Shown here in pieces: positions 48,717 through 57,198 of a DNA stretch of 64,000 bases; position 1 is the first letter of the stretch, and each line of letters starts with the position of its first letter. The position numbers and the translations under genes are program-made. The notes under the pieces were generated by a model. The model was not told where the DNA came from, did no database searches, and worked only from the letters and a program-made list of their open reading frames with translations. The DNA comes from Jeotgalibacillus salarius (GTDB lineage: Bacteria; Bacillota; Bacilli; Bacillales; Jeotgalibacillaceae), in contig NZ_SORX01000005.1 of NCBI RefSeq assembly GCF_004405125.1, forward strand, positions 234,795 through 298,794. The letters run 5' to 3'.

Positions 48717-49487
48717 ATGGACCGTCATGTTATCGAGTTAAAAGGTGTAAATTATCGCTACGACAAGGAACAGGTATTATCTGATATCAACCTTTCTATT
48801 CCAAAAGGTTCGTTTCTTGCAATCGTCGGACCGAATGGATCAGGGAAATCGACGATGCTTAAATTAATTCTTGGTTTGCTTAAGCCGAGAGATGGGGAAG
48901 TAAAGATTTTTGGACAACCTCTGTTAAAATTTAAAGAGTGGGAAAAAATCGGTTACGTATCACAGAAAGCGAATGCTTTTAATTCGGGATTCCCTGCTAC
49001 TGTCTATGAAGTCGTTGCAAGTGGACTGACAAAGAAAGCAGGTTTGTTCAAAAGAGTGGAACGAAAATATAAAGACGAAATTATGAGTGCAATTAAAGCT
49101 GTTGACATGCAGGATTTTGTATATCGAAATATTGGTGAACTCTCAGGAGGACAGCAGCAGCGGATTTTCATCGCCAGAGCCATCGTTAGCCGCCCGGAAG
49201 TGTTGATTCTGGATGAGCCGACGGTAGGGGTAGATGCAAAAAACGTTCAGACATTTTATGATATGCTGGAACGTTTAAATGTTGAACTGGGAATTACGCT
49301 TGTTCTGGTTACACACGATACAGGAACAGTCTCAAATAAGATCACACATGTAGCCTGCTTAAATAACACACTGCACTTTCATGGAAGCGCAGCTGACTTT
49401 GAACAGGTTAAAGATCATGAGTTATCTGCGTTTTATGGTCATGATGTACAGACCATCCATCACGATCACAGTCACGGGGTGCACTAA
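48717..49487 (+). CDS. znuC: Zinc ABC transporter ATP-binding protein
   Basis: The 256-residue ATPase has Walker A GPNGSGKST (38-46), the signature [15 protein letters not shown], Walker B LILDEPTVGVD and a histidine-rich C-terminus (HHDHSHGVH) that may sense or bind zinc. It drives high-affinity zinc import with ZnuB; no solute-binding znuA gene is adjacent. AGAGGTGA precedes the ATG. The stop abuts the znuB ATG (TAAATG). Confidence 0.93.
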   Translation: MDRHVIELKGVNYRYDKEQVLSDINLSIPKGSFLAIVGPNGSGKSTMLKLILGLLKPRDGEVKIFGQPLLKFKEWEKIGYVSQKANAFNSGFPATVYEVVASGLTKKAGLFKRVERKYKDEIMSAIKAVDMQDFVYRNIGELSGGQQQRIFIARAIVSRPEVLILDEPTVGVDAKNVQTFYDMLERLNVELGITLVLVTHDTGTVSNKITHVACLNNTLHFHGSAADFEQVKDHELSAFYGHDVQTIHHDHSHGVH

Positions 49488-50327
49488 ATGATAGAGGCAT
49501 TATTAAACTATGAATTTTTACAAAACGCATTTGCAGCAGGAATTTTAATTGGGCTTATTGCGCCTTTACTGGGAGCTTTTATAGTGGTCAGAAGGCTCTC
49601 GCTCATTGCTGATGCACTCAGTCATGTTACTTTATCAGGAATTGCAGCCAGCTTATTTCTGAGCAAAACAGTTGTGGCTTTTAACGGATTAAATCCATTG
49701 TGGCTTGGAATGGGATTTTCGGTTGCGGGATCATTATTAATCGAAAGGCTGAGATCTGTTTACAAACACTATCAGGAACTGGCGATTCCAATCCTTTTAT
49801 CTGGTGGAATTGGTGTGGGTGTTATTTTTATATCACTTGCAGATGGTTTTAATACCGATTTATTCAGTTACTTGTTTGGCAGCGTCAGCGCTGTAGGCAG
49901 AAGTGATCTGTATTTAATTACTGGAATATCAATCATTGTATTGTTAGTTGTATCGCTTTTATATAAAGAACTTTTTCTGTTATCATTTGATGAAGAATTT
50001 GGTAAAGCATCCGGTCTGTCGACTAAAGTATTACACTTGATTTTTATGGTCATGACGGCACTGGTTATAGCAGCTTCAATGAGGATTGTCGGTATACTTC
50101 TGGTGTCATCATTAATGACGCTTCCTGTCGCGGCTGCAATGAGGCTCTCAAGAGGTTTTAAACAAACAATCGGATTGTCTGTTTTATTTGGTGAAATTGC
50201 GGTTGTCGTCGGTTTGATCAGTGCATTCTATTTAGATTTAGCACCAGGTGGTACAATTGTTGTCTCGTCAATTATCATATTGCTCGGAGCTATAGGTTTT
50301 CGAAATTGGTTCGCTGTAAAGAATTAA
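49488..50327 (+). CDS. znuB: Zinc ABC transporter permease
   Basis: The 279-residue protein has eight or so membrane segments and the ABC-3 permease blocks ADALSHVTLSGIA, GSVSAVGRSDLYLI and LLVSSLMTLPVAAAM. Together with ZnuC it forms the zinc (or manganese) importer; the adjoining zur gene favours zinc. It starts directly after the znuC stop and is followed 16 bases later by zur. Confidence 0.93.
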   Translation: MIEALLNYEFLQNAFAAGILIGLIAPLLGAFIVVRRLSLIADALSHVTLSGIAASLFLSKTVVAFNGLNPLWLGMGFSVAGSLLIERLRSVYKHYQELAIPILLSGGIGVGVIFISLADGFNTDLFSYLFGSVSAVGRSDLYLITGISIIVLLVVSLLYKELFLLSFDEEFGKASGLSTKVLHLIFMVMTALVIAASMRIVGILLVSSLMTLPVAAAMRLSRGFKQTIGLSVLFGEIAVVVGLISAFYLDLAPGGTIVVSSIIILLGAIGFRNWFAVKN

Positions 50328-50343
50328 CAATGGGGTGAGAGAT

Positions 50344-50754
50344 GTGAACCTTCAGGAAGCAATTGAATTATTGAAGCAAGAGGGCTTTAAACAAACGGGT
50401 AAGAGAAAGATGATGCTGGAACTGTTCGATAAGCATGACCGCTACATGACAGCAAAAGAAGTACTTGAAGAAATGAGTCTGGAGTTTAAAGGATTAAGCT
50501 TTGATACGATATACAGAAACCTATCGACATTTGTCTCGCTGAACATTCTTGAAGAAACAGAACTATCAGGAGAGAAACACTTCAGGTTCGTCTGTAACAG
50601 TGGACACCATCATCATCATTTTATTTGTCTTGATTGTGGTAAAACAAGACAAATCCATACCTGTCCAATGTCAGCCCTGGATGAAAATTTGAGCGGGTAT
50701 GACATTTCAGGTCACAAGTTTGAGATTTATGGTACATGTCCTGCATGCCAATAA
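50344..50754 (+). CDS. zur: Zinc uptake regulator Zur (Fur family)
   Basis: The 136-residue repressor has an N-terminal winged helix (KQTGKRKMMLELF, GLSFDTIYRNLSTFV), a histidine-rich metal site HHHHFICLDCG and the second structural C-x2-C in GTCPAC. It represses zinc-uptake genes when zinc-loaded. The GTG at 50344 gives the family N-terminus MNLQEA; a GTG nine bases earlier is part of the ribosome site. Placement behind znuCB suggests self-control through the candidate Zur box. Confidence 0.93.
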   Translation: MNLQEAIELLKQEGFKQTGKRKMMLELFDKHDRYMTAKEVLEEMSLEFKGLSFDTIYRNLSTFVSLNILEETELSGEKHFRFVCNSGHHHHHFICLDCGKTRQIHTCPMSALDENLSGYDISGHKFEIYGTCPACQ

Positions 50755-50766
50755 AATATGGAATTA

Positions 50767-50810
50767 AAAAAACCCTTAGTTCGCTTATGTTTGCGAACTA
50801 AGGGTTTTTT
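50767..50810. terminator. Bidirectional terminator, zur and yqfW
   Basis: A 12-bp perfect stem CCCTTAGTTCGC/GCGAACTAAGGG flanked by A and T runs. The yqfW stop codon lies in the loop. Confidence 0.93.
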
Positions 50811-51363
50811 CGAGCTTTTGGATCCACAAATTTGCCTCTTGCCATGAAAAAACTCTGATTACACCTTCAGGATGCGGTTTTCGGTTATATGGGGCATCAA
50901 ATAGTAAAACAGGTATATCTGCTGACTCGTGTATGTCAACTGCGTTATCATGCTTATCTTCAAGAAAAAGCTCAATTTGGTGGTTCTGGACTGCCTGAAG
51001 TTTATTGTGTGATCCGGTTAGAATAATCTGATCAAAATGAATATTGTGCTGATCAAACCAGTTTTTTGTCAGATGATGATGTTCAGATCCGCGGGCACTG
51101 ATATAAAAAAGCTCATGATCATGCTGTAAATGTTTTAATACAAGATCCGCCTGCTCGTTCAGCGGAGAATTTTCATAAATCTCTGCTTCTGAAGCTTGAA
51201 ACCAGCGTGCAAAAGTTTCCGGGCTAATATCAGGCAATGCTTTCGTCAGATCATACTCTTTAATATCATCCAATTTCAGCTCTTTATCAAAAGCCTGATT
51301 GATATGAGGTATCAATGATGAAGGGCAAGTCACTGTTCCATCTATGTCAATTCCTAAACGCAT
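50785..51363 (-). CDS. yqfW: YqfW, putative HAD-family nucleotidase
   Basis: The 192-residue protein has the HAD catalytic motif DIDGTVT near the N-terminus, FYISARGSEHH as motif II region, and LFLEDKHDNAVDI as the acidic motif. This is the 5'(3')-deoxyribonucleotidase-like family found between zur and ispG. The substrate is unproven. The ATG on the minus strand has AAAGGAG upstream. Its end lies within the terminator shared with zur. Confidence 0.88.
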   Translation of the reverse strand: MRLGIDIDGTVTCPSSLIPHINQAFDKELKLDDIKEYDLTKALPDISPETFARWFQASEAEIYENSPLNEQADLVLKHLQHDHELFYISARGSEHHHLTKNWFDQHNIHFDQIILTGSHNKLQAVQNHQIELFLEDKHDNAVDIHESADIPVLLFDAPYNRKPHPEGVIRVFSWQEANLWIQKLEKTLSSQT

Positions 51364-51481
51364 GTTTATTTGCTCCTTTTACATTCTTTATCATTACCTT
51401 AACACAGAAAGACATTTTTTCCATACATAGATTTAAGGACTATGCTCAAGCTAAATGAAGAACGTGGAGGAGGGAATGTGA

Positions 51482-51829
51482 TTGAATGATGAGAAAAATG
51501 AAGAAAAAAATAAAGAAATTCCTGAAGCGCAACAGTTTGATGAAGAGATAGGTAATGAACTCTCACAGATGAGTCCATCGTGGTATGCAGATACTGAACG
51601 GAAGAGAGACGGTGTCATTAAAAATACGAATAAGGGCATTTGGCTTGCTTATGCTTCAATTATCCTTGGGATTCTTGCTTTTTTCACCGCTCCTGTTATT
51701 TTTGGTGCGGCGGCCATTATTCTGGGGTTTCTTGCCAGAAGATCAAAAGAAGCAAAAGCAGGAGGCATTGGTATTGCGATCGGTCTCATTGCGATGCTCC
51801 TCGGAGTATTAATCTATCCATTATTTTAA
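51482..51829 (+). CDS. yqfX: YqfX-like small membrane protein
   Basis: The 115-residue protein has a charged N-terminal half (about 1-48) and two membrane segments (about 52-76 and 91-113) with a glycine-rich GFLARRSKEAKAGGIG loop, typical of DUF4190-like proteins. The function is unknown. A TTG start is used, six bases after GGAGGAGGG; an upstream GTG is closed by a stop. It is convergent with ispG. Confidence 0.8.
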   Translation: MNDEKNEEKNKEIPEAQQFDEEIGNELSQMSPSWYADTERKRDGVIKNTNKGIWLAYASIILGILAFFTAPVIFGAAAIILGFLARRSKEAKAGGIGIAIGLIAMLLGVLIYPLF

Positions 51830-51860
51830 AAAAATCTCCCGGCTGTTTGCCGGGAGATTT
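51829..51860. terminator. Terminator between yqfX and ispG
   Basis: Perfect 12-bp stem AAATCTCCCGGC/GCCGGGAGATTT with a five-base loop; the longer T tract is on the minus strand, favouring ispG. Confidence 0.9.
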
Positions 51861-51863
51861 AGG

Positions 51864-52973
51864 TTAATTTTGTAAAGCTGCTTCTTCAGCCTGCTTTTTG
51901 TAATGTTCTTCAGCCAGTTTATCAATTTCAATTTTTAACTCTTCAACCATTGTTTCTTCAGGAACTTTACGTACAGTTTTTCCCTTCATAAAGAGAAGAC
52001 CCTCGCCTCTTGCTCCTGCAATACCAATATCAGCCTCACGGGCTTCACCAGGACCGTTGACTGCACATCCAAGAACTGCAACCTTGAGTGGTGCTTTGAT
52101 TGTTGAGATGTATTCTTCAACTTCATTTGCAATTGATATCAAATCAATTTCAATTCTTCCGCATGTTGGGCATGAAATCAGTGTAGCTGCATTTGAAGCA
52201 AGACCAAATGATTTCAGCAATTCTCTTGCAACTTTCACTTCTTCGACAGGATCAGCACTCAATGAAATGCGCAGTGTATTACCAATGCCTTTGCTTAGGA
52301 TTGCGCCAAGGCCTGCTGCACTTTTAACAGTTCCTGCAAATAAAGTACCTGATTCAGTTATACCTAAATGAAGTGGATAATCAAAAGCTTTTGATGCTTT
52401 TTCATAAGCTTCAATCGCAAGGCTTACATCAGATGCTTTCATGGATACGATAATATCGTGAAAGTCCAGATCTTCAAGGATCTTGATATGATGAAGTGCA
52501 CTTTCAACCATACCATCTGCTGTAGGATAACCATATTTCTCGACGATCTTTCTTTCAAGGCTGCCTGCGTTTACGCCTATACGAATTGGAATGTTTTTCG
52601 CTTTAGCAGCTTTCACAACAGCTTCTACTTTTTCTCGGCGGCCGATGTTACCTGGGTTAATTCTGATTTTGTCAGCGCCGCCTTCAATTGCTTTTAAGGC
52701 AAGCTTATAGTCGAAGTGAATATCCACTACTAATGGAATATTGATTCGTTTTTTTATTTCCGGAATTGCATCAGCAGCTCTTTCATCAGGACAGGCTACA
52801 CGTACTACCTGGCAGCCGGCTTCTTCAAGACGAAGAATTTCTGCGACTGTCGCTTCAACATCATGTGTTTTTGTTGTCGTCATACTTTGAATAAAAAGTT
52901 CATTGCTTCCACCTATAGTTAAATCCCCGACTTTTACAGGGCGCGTATTCGAACGATGTGTAATTTCTCCCAC
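51864..52973 (-). CDS. ispG: 4-hydroxy-3-methylbut-2-enyl diphosphate synthase
   Basis: The 369-residue enzyme has [34 protein letters not shown] and IRINPGNIG in the TIM-barrel half and the iron-sulphur half with [11 protein letters not shown] and [11 protein letters not shown]. It makes HMBPP in the MEP pathway, the step before IspH. The GTG start matches the family N-terminus ([15 protein letters not shown]) and has AAAGGAG ten bases upstream. Confidence 0.96.
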   Translation of the reverse strand: MGEITHRSNTRPVKVGDLTIGGSNELFIQSMTTTKTHDVEATVAEILRLEEAGCQVVRVACPDERAADAIPEIKKRINIPLVVDIHFDYKLALKAIEGGADKIRINPGNIGRREKVEAVVKAAKAKNIPIRIGVNAGSLERKIVEKYGYPTADGMVESALHHIKILEDLDFHDIIVSMKASDVSLAIEAYEKASKAFDYPLHLGITESGTLFAGTVKSAAGLGAILSKGIGNTLRISLSADPVEEVKVARELLKSFGLASNAATLISCPTCGRIEIDLISIANEVEEYISTIKAPLKVAVLGCAVNGPGEAREADIGIAGARGEGLLFMKGKTVRKVPEETMVEELKIEIDKLAEEHYKKQAEEAALQN

Positions 52974-53061
52974 CAGTCATTCGCTCCTTTATTGATTGCT
53001 CATATTTTTCTACTATTTTATTCTAACAGTGTTTATTTCATGTTGACAAGAAATAGAACAC

Positions 53062-53847
53062 CTATGACTGTTCACTTATCTTCTTTTTAGGCTTTGGAAT
53101 TTCGTTTATTGAAAGATAAAGCATCATCCCTGTTACAAACCAGTTAATAAGCATTGCGAATGGGATGAGTGATCCTGCCAGATCTGCAATGAGAAAGAAA
53201 ACAGCAGGCAGTGCAGAACTGTAAGCAGCAATTCTGAAAGAGTGGCGATAAGTAAGCTTTCTATTAACAGATTTTGCAAGCTTTGTTCCGATCCAGCCGA
53301 AAATGGTTGCTTTCACAAATAACATGCCGGCAACCAGGACGAAAATGAAGGAGAGAATAAAGAAATAAATAATGTATTTTGCTCCTTCAAGAGAACTTAG
53401 CAGAGATGCAATTCCCTCACTGCTCAGATTAATACCTTCAAATGTATTATATTGATATTCCTGGACACTTCCTGCTGTAGATACCGCCAAACGGTCAGAT
53501 AAAAAAGCAACAGCAGCGTCATCATTGACTAAATCATCAGCAGTCATTTCATTCGATCCATCTACATAAAAAGTAAACCCGCTGCTGTCTGCTGTGACAG
53601 CCTCTTCAGCATCAGTCTGTAACTGTCCATTGTCCACTTCAAAAGAAGGAAGTTCATTAAGCAGAAGATCTTCCCCTTCAGCAAACAAACCTTCACCAAT
53701 GACAGACACCTGTATGACAGCAGGGATGATTGAGAGAAATGCTAAAAGAAAAACAAATAAAATCGTTTTTCCGATTCCCTGAAACCTGAATCTTGCAATA
53801 TCTTTTGGTGAATACAAGCTTTTTAATAATTGTTTAAAAATATTCAA
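53062..53847 (-). CDS. yqgB: DUF1189 membrane protein (YqgB)
   Basis: The 261-residue protein has one membrane segment near 28-50, an acidic extracytoplasmic loop (about 51-155), then three or four membrane segments (about 158-250). This layout and the N-terminal LKSLYSPKDIARFRFQGIGK are typical of DUF1189. The function is unknown. The gene order ispG, yqgB, yqgC, sodA follows B. subtilis. It is divergent from the Na/Pi cotransporter. Confidence 0.85.
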   Translation of the reverse strand: MNIFKQLLKSLYSPKDIARFRFQGIGKTILFVFLLAFLSIIPAVIQVSVIGEGLFAEGEDLLLNELPSFEVDNGQLQTDAEEAVTADSSGFTFYVDGSNEMTADDLVNDDAAVAFLSDRLAVSTAGSVQEYQYNTFEGINLSSEGIASLLSSLEGAKYIIYFFILSFIFVLVAGMLFVKATIFGWIGTKLAKSVNRKLTYRHSFRIAAYSSALPAVFFLIADLAGSLIPFAMLINWFVTGMMLYLSINEIPKPKKKISEQS

Positions 53848-54091
53848 TGATAAACCCTCCGGTATAAAATAGGCACAATTATATTGTACTTTTATATTGT
53901 AGAAAAGGGCAAATGAACGAATAATGAAAAAGTAAGCGTTTCTTTTTGTAACACAATTGTAATATTACGCGTCTATTATTAACCGATTGTAAAGATTTCA
54001 GTTAACCCCTTTACTTATATCACTCAAAGAATTAATAATTGTAGAGGGTTTTCAAGAAGTATGTCTAAATTTGTTTATAGGGGTTGAAATC

Positions 54092-55723
54092 ATGGAAGTG
54101 AATTGGCAGGAAGTCTTCTTTATGTTTATCGGGGGACTTGGTATATTCCTATTTGGTTTGAAATACATGGGAGACGGCTTGCAGAAGTCTGCAGGTGACC
54201 GTCTGCGTGAAATCCTGGATCGTTTCACGACAAACCCATTTATGGGCGTTTTAGCTGGTATATTCGTAACGATACTTTTACAGACGAGTACAGGAACAAC
54301 TGTTATTACGATCGGACTTGTTAGCGCAGGATTTATGACACTTCGTCAGGCAATCGGTGTCATTATGGGGGCAAATATCGGTACGACCGTTACTGCTTTC
54401 ATTATTGGTATTGATATTGGTGCCTATGCACTTCCAATTATTGCAGTTGGTGCGATTCTTCTGTTTTTCGTTAAAAATCATAAAGTAAATAATTTTGGGC
54501 AGATTGTATTTGGTTTTGGAGCACTTTTCTACGGGCTTGAATTGATGGGGGACGGAATGAAACCCCTTAGAGAACTTCAGGCGTTTATTGACCTGACACA
54601 GAGTATGAGTGAAGTGCCGATTTTAGGTGTTGTTGTAGGTACTGTTTTCACGGTGATTGTGCAAAGTTCAAGTGCTACAATTGGTGTGCTGCAGGGACTA
54701 TATGCTGAAGACTTGATTTCACTGGACGCAGCAATTCCCGTATTATTTGGAGACAACATTGGTACAACAATCACGGCAGTATTAGCTGCGATTGGGGCTT
54801 CAGTTGCTGCCAAACGTGCTGCCGCTGTTCACGTTATGTTTAATATTATAGGTACCGCTATTTTTCTTATTCTGCTGATTCCATTCACAGCATTTATTGT
54901 ATGGATCGATCAGTTCTTAAACCTTGAACCTGCTATGCAGATTGCATTTGCACATGGTACTTTCAATGTAAGTAATACGATTGTCCAATTCCCATTCATT
55001 GCAGCTCTTGCATGGATTGTAACAAAGATAATCCCTGGTAAGGATGTTGTGGTTGAATTCAAACCAAAACACCTTGACCCGCACTTTATTGAACAGTCAC
55101 CTTCAATTGCGTTGGGACAGGCCAAAGAAGAAGTGCTGCGCATGGGACATTTTGCTGTTCAGGGTCTTAATGAATCATACGAATACCTGAAAACAAAGAA
55201 TAAGAAAAATGCTGAACTCGGCTATCAGGTTGAAGATGCAATTAACAACCTGGATACTAAAATTACTGATTATCTGATTAAATTATCAGGAAGTTCATTG
55301 TCTTCTCAGGAATCTGAACGTCATTCTTTATTAATGGATACTGTTCGTGATATTGAACGTATTGGTGACCATTTTGAAAATGTCATTGAACTCGTTGATT
55401 ATCAACAGGCTAATAAAGTGAAGCTGACTGATGAAGCAATGGCTGACTTGAATGAAATGTTTACACTTACCATAGAAGCTGTATCACAATCTATTGAATC
55501 ACTTGATCTGAATGATCAGGATAAAGCACGAAGCGTTGCAGAAAAAGAAGATCTGATTGACAAAATGGAACGTAAATTCCGTAAAAAGCATATTCTGCGT
55601 CTGAACGAGGGCGTATGCAGCGGCCAGGCTGGAATAGTTTTCGTCGATATCGTTTCTAACCTTGAAAGAATTGGCGATCACTCTGTAAACATAGCCGAAG
55701 CTGTACTGGGTATCAGAAAATAA
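54092..55723 (+). CDS. Na/Pi cotransporter family protein with PhoU tail
   Basis: The 543-residue protein has about eight membrane segments with two repeated Q-S-S/T motifs (LLQTSTGTTVITIG and VQSSSATIGVLQG), the hallmark of NptA/YjbB Na/Pi symporters, and a cytoplasmic PhoU-like helical domain (about 345-540) with two ERIGDH repeats. It probably moves phosphate across the membrane. It lies 4 kb from pst-phoU, making this end of the window a phosphate-related neighbourhood. The ATG at 54092 follows AGGGGTTGA. Confidence 0.9.
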   Translation: MEVNWQEVFFMFIGGLGIFLFGLKYMGDGLQKSAGDRLREILDRFTTNPFMGVLAGIFVTILLQTSTGTTVITIGLVSAGFMTLRQAIGVIMGANIGTTVTAFIIGIDIGAYALPIIAVGAILLFFVKNHKVNNFGQIVFGFGALFYGLELMGDGMKPLRELQAFIDLTQSMSEVPILGVVVGTVFTVIVQSSSATIGVLQGLYAEDLISLDAAIPVLFGDNIGTTITAVLAAIGASVAAKRAAAVHVMFNIIGTAIFLILLIPFTAFIVWIDQFLNLEPAMQIAFAHGTFNVSNTIVQFPFIAALAWIVTKIIPGKDVVVEFKPKHLDPHFIEQSPSIALGQAKEEVLRMGHFAVQGLNESYEYLKTKNKKNAELGYQVEDAINNLDTKITDYLIKLSGSSLSSQESERHSLLMDTVRDIERIGDHFENVIELVDYQQANKVKLTDEAMADLNEMFTLTIEAVSQSIESLDLNDQDKARSVAEKEDLIDKMERKFRKKHILRLNEGVCSGQAGIVFVDIVSNLERIGDHSVNIAEAVLGIRK

Positions 55724-55727
55724 CTTG

Positions 55728-55759
55728 AAAAGCCGGCTGACACATCAGCCGGCTTTTTT
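55728..55759 (+). terminator. Terminator after the Na/Pi cotransporter
   Basis: Perfect 13-bp stem AAAAGCCGGCTGA/TCAGCCGGCTTTT with loop CACA and further T. Confidence 0.93.
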
Positions 55760-55767
55760 GCTATAAT
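55737..55767 (+). promoter_or_regulatory. Promoter of yqgC inside the terminator
   Basis: An extended -10 TGCTATAAT (TATAAT at 55762-55767) follows the terminator T tract; CTGACA at 55737-55742, in the hairpin top, could act as -35 with a long 19-base spacer. Confidence 0.55.
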
Positions 55768-55797
55768 GAATGGAAATGTTTGTGATTTAAAGGAGTG

Positions 55798-56283
55798 GTG
55801 GTCATCGAGGTATTATTTTGGACACTGATTGTATTAAGTTTTGCTGTAGCATTTATCGGGTTAATCTACCCGATTATTCCAAGTGTGTTATTTATCCTGC
55901 TGGGCTTTATTTTGTACGGATTGTTTTTTACATTTTCTGATTTCACCTGGTTTTTCTGGACAATTCAGATTCTGTTTATCATATTACTTTTCGGTGCTGA
56001 CTATGCTGCAAATTTATTCGGCGTTAAAAAATTCGGAGGATCAAAAGCAGGAATATGGGGGAGTACCATCGGGCTTTTAATTGGACCATTTGTGATACCA
56101 TTGCTCGGTATTCTGATTGGACCTCTGGCGGGCGCAGTAATAGGTGAGTTAGTTGTTAACCGAACACCTTTCAAGCAGGCGCTGAAAATCGGTGTTGGCT
56201 CATTAATCGGTTTTATTACATCGGTTATAACAAAAGGTACAATTCAAGCGGTGATGGTCATTATCTTCTTTATATACGTATAA
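55798..56283 (+). CDS. yqgC: DUF456 membrane protein (YqgC)
   Basis: The protein (about 161 residues) has four or five membrane segments with glycine-rich FGGSKAGIWGSTIG and GPLAGAVIGELVVNR, typical of DUF456 proteins such as B. subtilis YqgC. The function is unknown. The start is unclear: two GTG codons (55795, 55798) touch the AAAGGAG site, and the codon at the best spacing is ATC. It lies before sodA as in B. subtilis. Confidence 0.82.
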   Translation: MVIEVLFWTLIVLSFAVAFIGLIYPIIPSVLFILLGFILYGLFFTFSDFTWFFWTIQILFIILLFGADYAANLFGVKKFGGSKAGIWGSTIGLLIGPFVIPLLGILIGPLAGAVIGELVVNRTPFKQALKIGVGSLIGFITSVITKGTIQAVMVIIFFIYV

Positions 56284-56328
56284 ATTCGGTCTTTAGGCTG
56301 AAAAAAGCGTTTACAGTGCTTATTAATT

Positions 56329-56346
56329 GAATAGATTTATCTATTC
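56329..56346 (+). repeat. Perfect palindrome in the sodA promoter region
   Basis: GAATAGAT, TT, ATCTATTC is a perfect 8-bp inverted repeat about 70 bases before the sodA start. It overlaps TTGAAT and directly precedes GATAAT (56348-56353), candidate promoter boxes, so it may be an operator. Confidence 0.55.
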
Positions 56347-56367
56347 TGATAATCTGAAAACAGTTGA

Positions 56368-56384
56368 TTCCGCATCATGCGGAA
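56368..56384 (+). other. Hairpin in the sodA leader
   Basis: TTCCGCA, TCA, TGCGGAA forms a perfect 7-bp stem 32 bases before the ATG, within the expected 5' untranslated region. Confidence 0.55.
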
Positions 56385-56415
56385 AAATACACTACATACA
56401 AGGAGGAATTCAATC

Positions 56416-57024
56416 ATGGCTTATACATTACCAGAACTACCTTATTCTTACGATGCGCTAGAACCGCATATCGACAAGGAAACAATGAATATCCACCACA
56501 CGAAACACCATAACACGTACGTAACGAAATTGAATGATGCACTAGAAGGTCACGACGATCTTAAGGCAAAATCAATTGATGAACTCGTTGCAGATCTGAA
56601 CAGCGTACCGGAATCAATTCGTACAGCAGTCCGCAACAATGGCGGCGGTCACGCTAATCACTCTTTCTTCTGGAAGATCCTTTCACCAAATGGTGGCGGC
56701 GAACCTTCAGGCGACCTTGCTTCTGCAATTAATGGGAAATTTGGCAGTTTTGAAAAGTTCAAAGAAGAATTTGCAGCAGCTGGTGCAGGCCGATTCGGCT
56801 CAGGCTGGGCTTGGCTGGTAGTTAATAATGGCGAACTTGAAATTACTAGCACACCAAATCAGGATTCACCACTTACTGATGGTAAAACACCGGTACTTGG
56901 CCTGGATGTATGGGAGCACGCTTATTACCTGAAGTATCAGAACAAGCGTCCTGACTACATTAATGCATTCTGGAGCGTTGTAGACTGGAACGCAGTAGAA
57001 AAGCTTTATACTTCTGCAAAATAA
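56416..57024 (+). CDS. sodA: Manganese superoxide dismutase
   Basis: The 202-residue enzyme has metal ligands at H27, H82, D164 and H168 ([26 protein letters not shown]) and [12 protein letters not shown], consistent with the Mn-type. It removes superoxide in the cytoplasm. The ATG at 56416 has AAGGAGGAATT upstream; the frame is open a little further 5' without family similarity. It is monocistronic with a terminator. The yqgE gene between sodA and pbpA in B. subtilis is missing. Confidence 0.97.
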   Translation: MAYTLPELPYSYDALEPHIDKETMNIHHTKHHNTYVTKLNDALEGHDDLKAKSIDELVADLNSVPESIRTAVRNNGGGHANHSFFWKILSPNGGGEPSGDLASAINGKFGSFEKFKEEFAAAGAGRFGSGWAWLVVNNGELEITSTPNQDSPLTDGKTPVLGLDVWEHAYYLKYQNKRPDYINAFWSVVDWNAVEKLYTSAK

Positions 57025-57030
57025 TTTCAT

Positions 57031-57065
57031 AAAAAAAGACTGGCGATTTTCGTCAGTCTTTTTTA
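57031..57065 (+). terminator. Terminator after sodA
   Basis: Stem AAAAAGACTG/CAGTCTTTTT extended by CGA/TCG around a short loop. Confidence 0.88.
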
Positions 57066-57198
57066 TGTGGAAAATGAGATGGATGATTATCTGACCGGAT
57101 ATGTCCTTTTAATGAAAAAGCATGTCATCCTCTAGTAATATATGAAATTTTCCTTTAAGATTAGCCTATATGAATATAAAAAGAAAGGGAGACTCTTA

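Noticed and set aside
53946..54015. Possible Pho boxes before the Na/Pi cotransporter
   Set aside because: GTAACA-N5-GTAATA and TTAACC/TTTACT segments are present, but the repeats match PhoP half sites poorly and are not phased beyond one pair.
56302..56315. cre-like AAAAAGCGTTTACA before sodA
   Set aside because: Two mismatches including the invariant first T and G; too weak to call.
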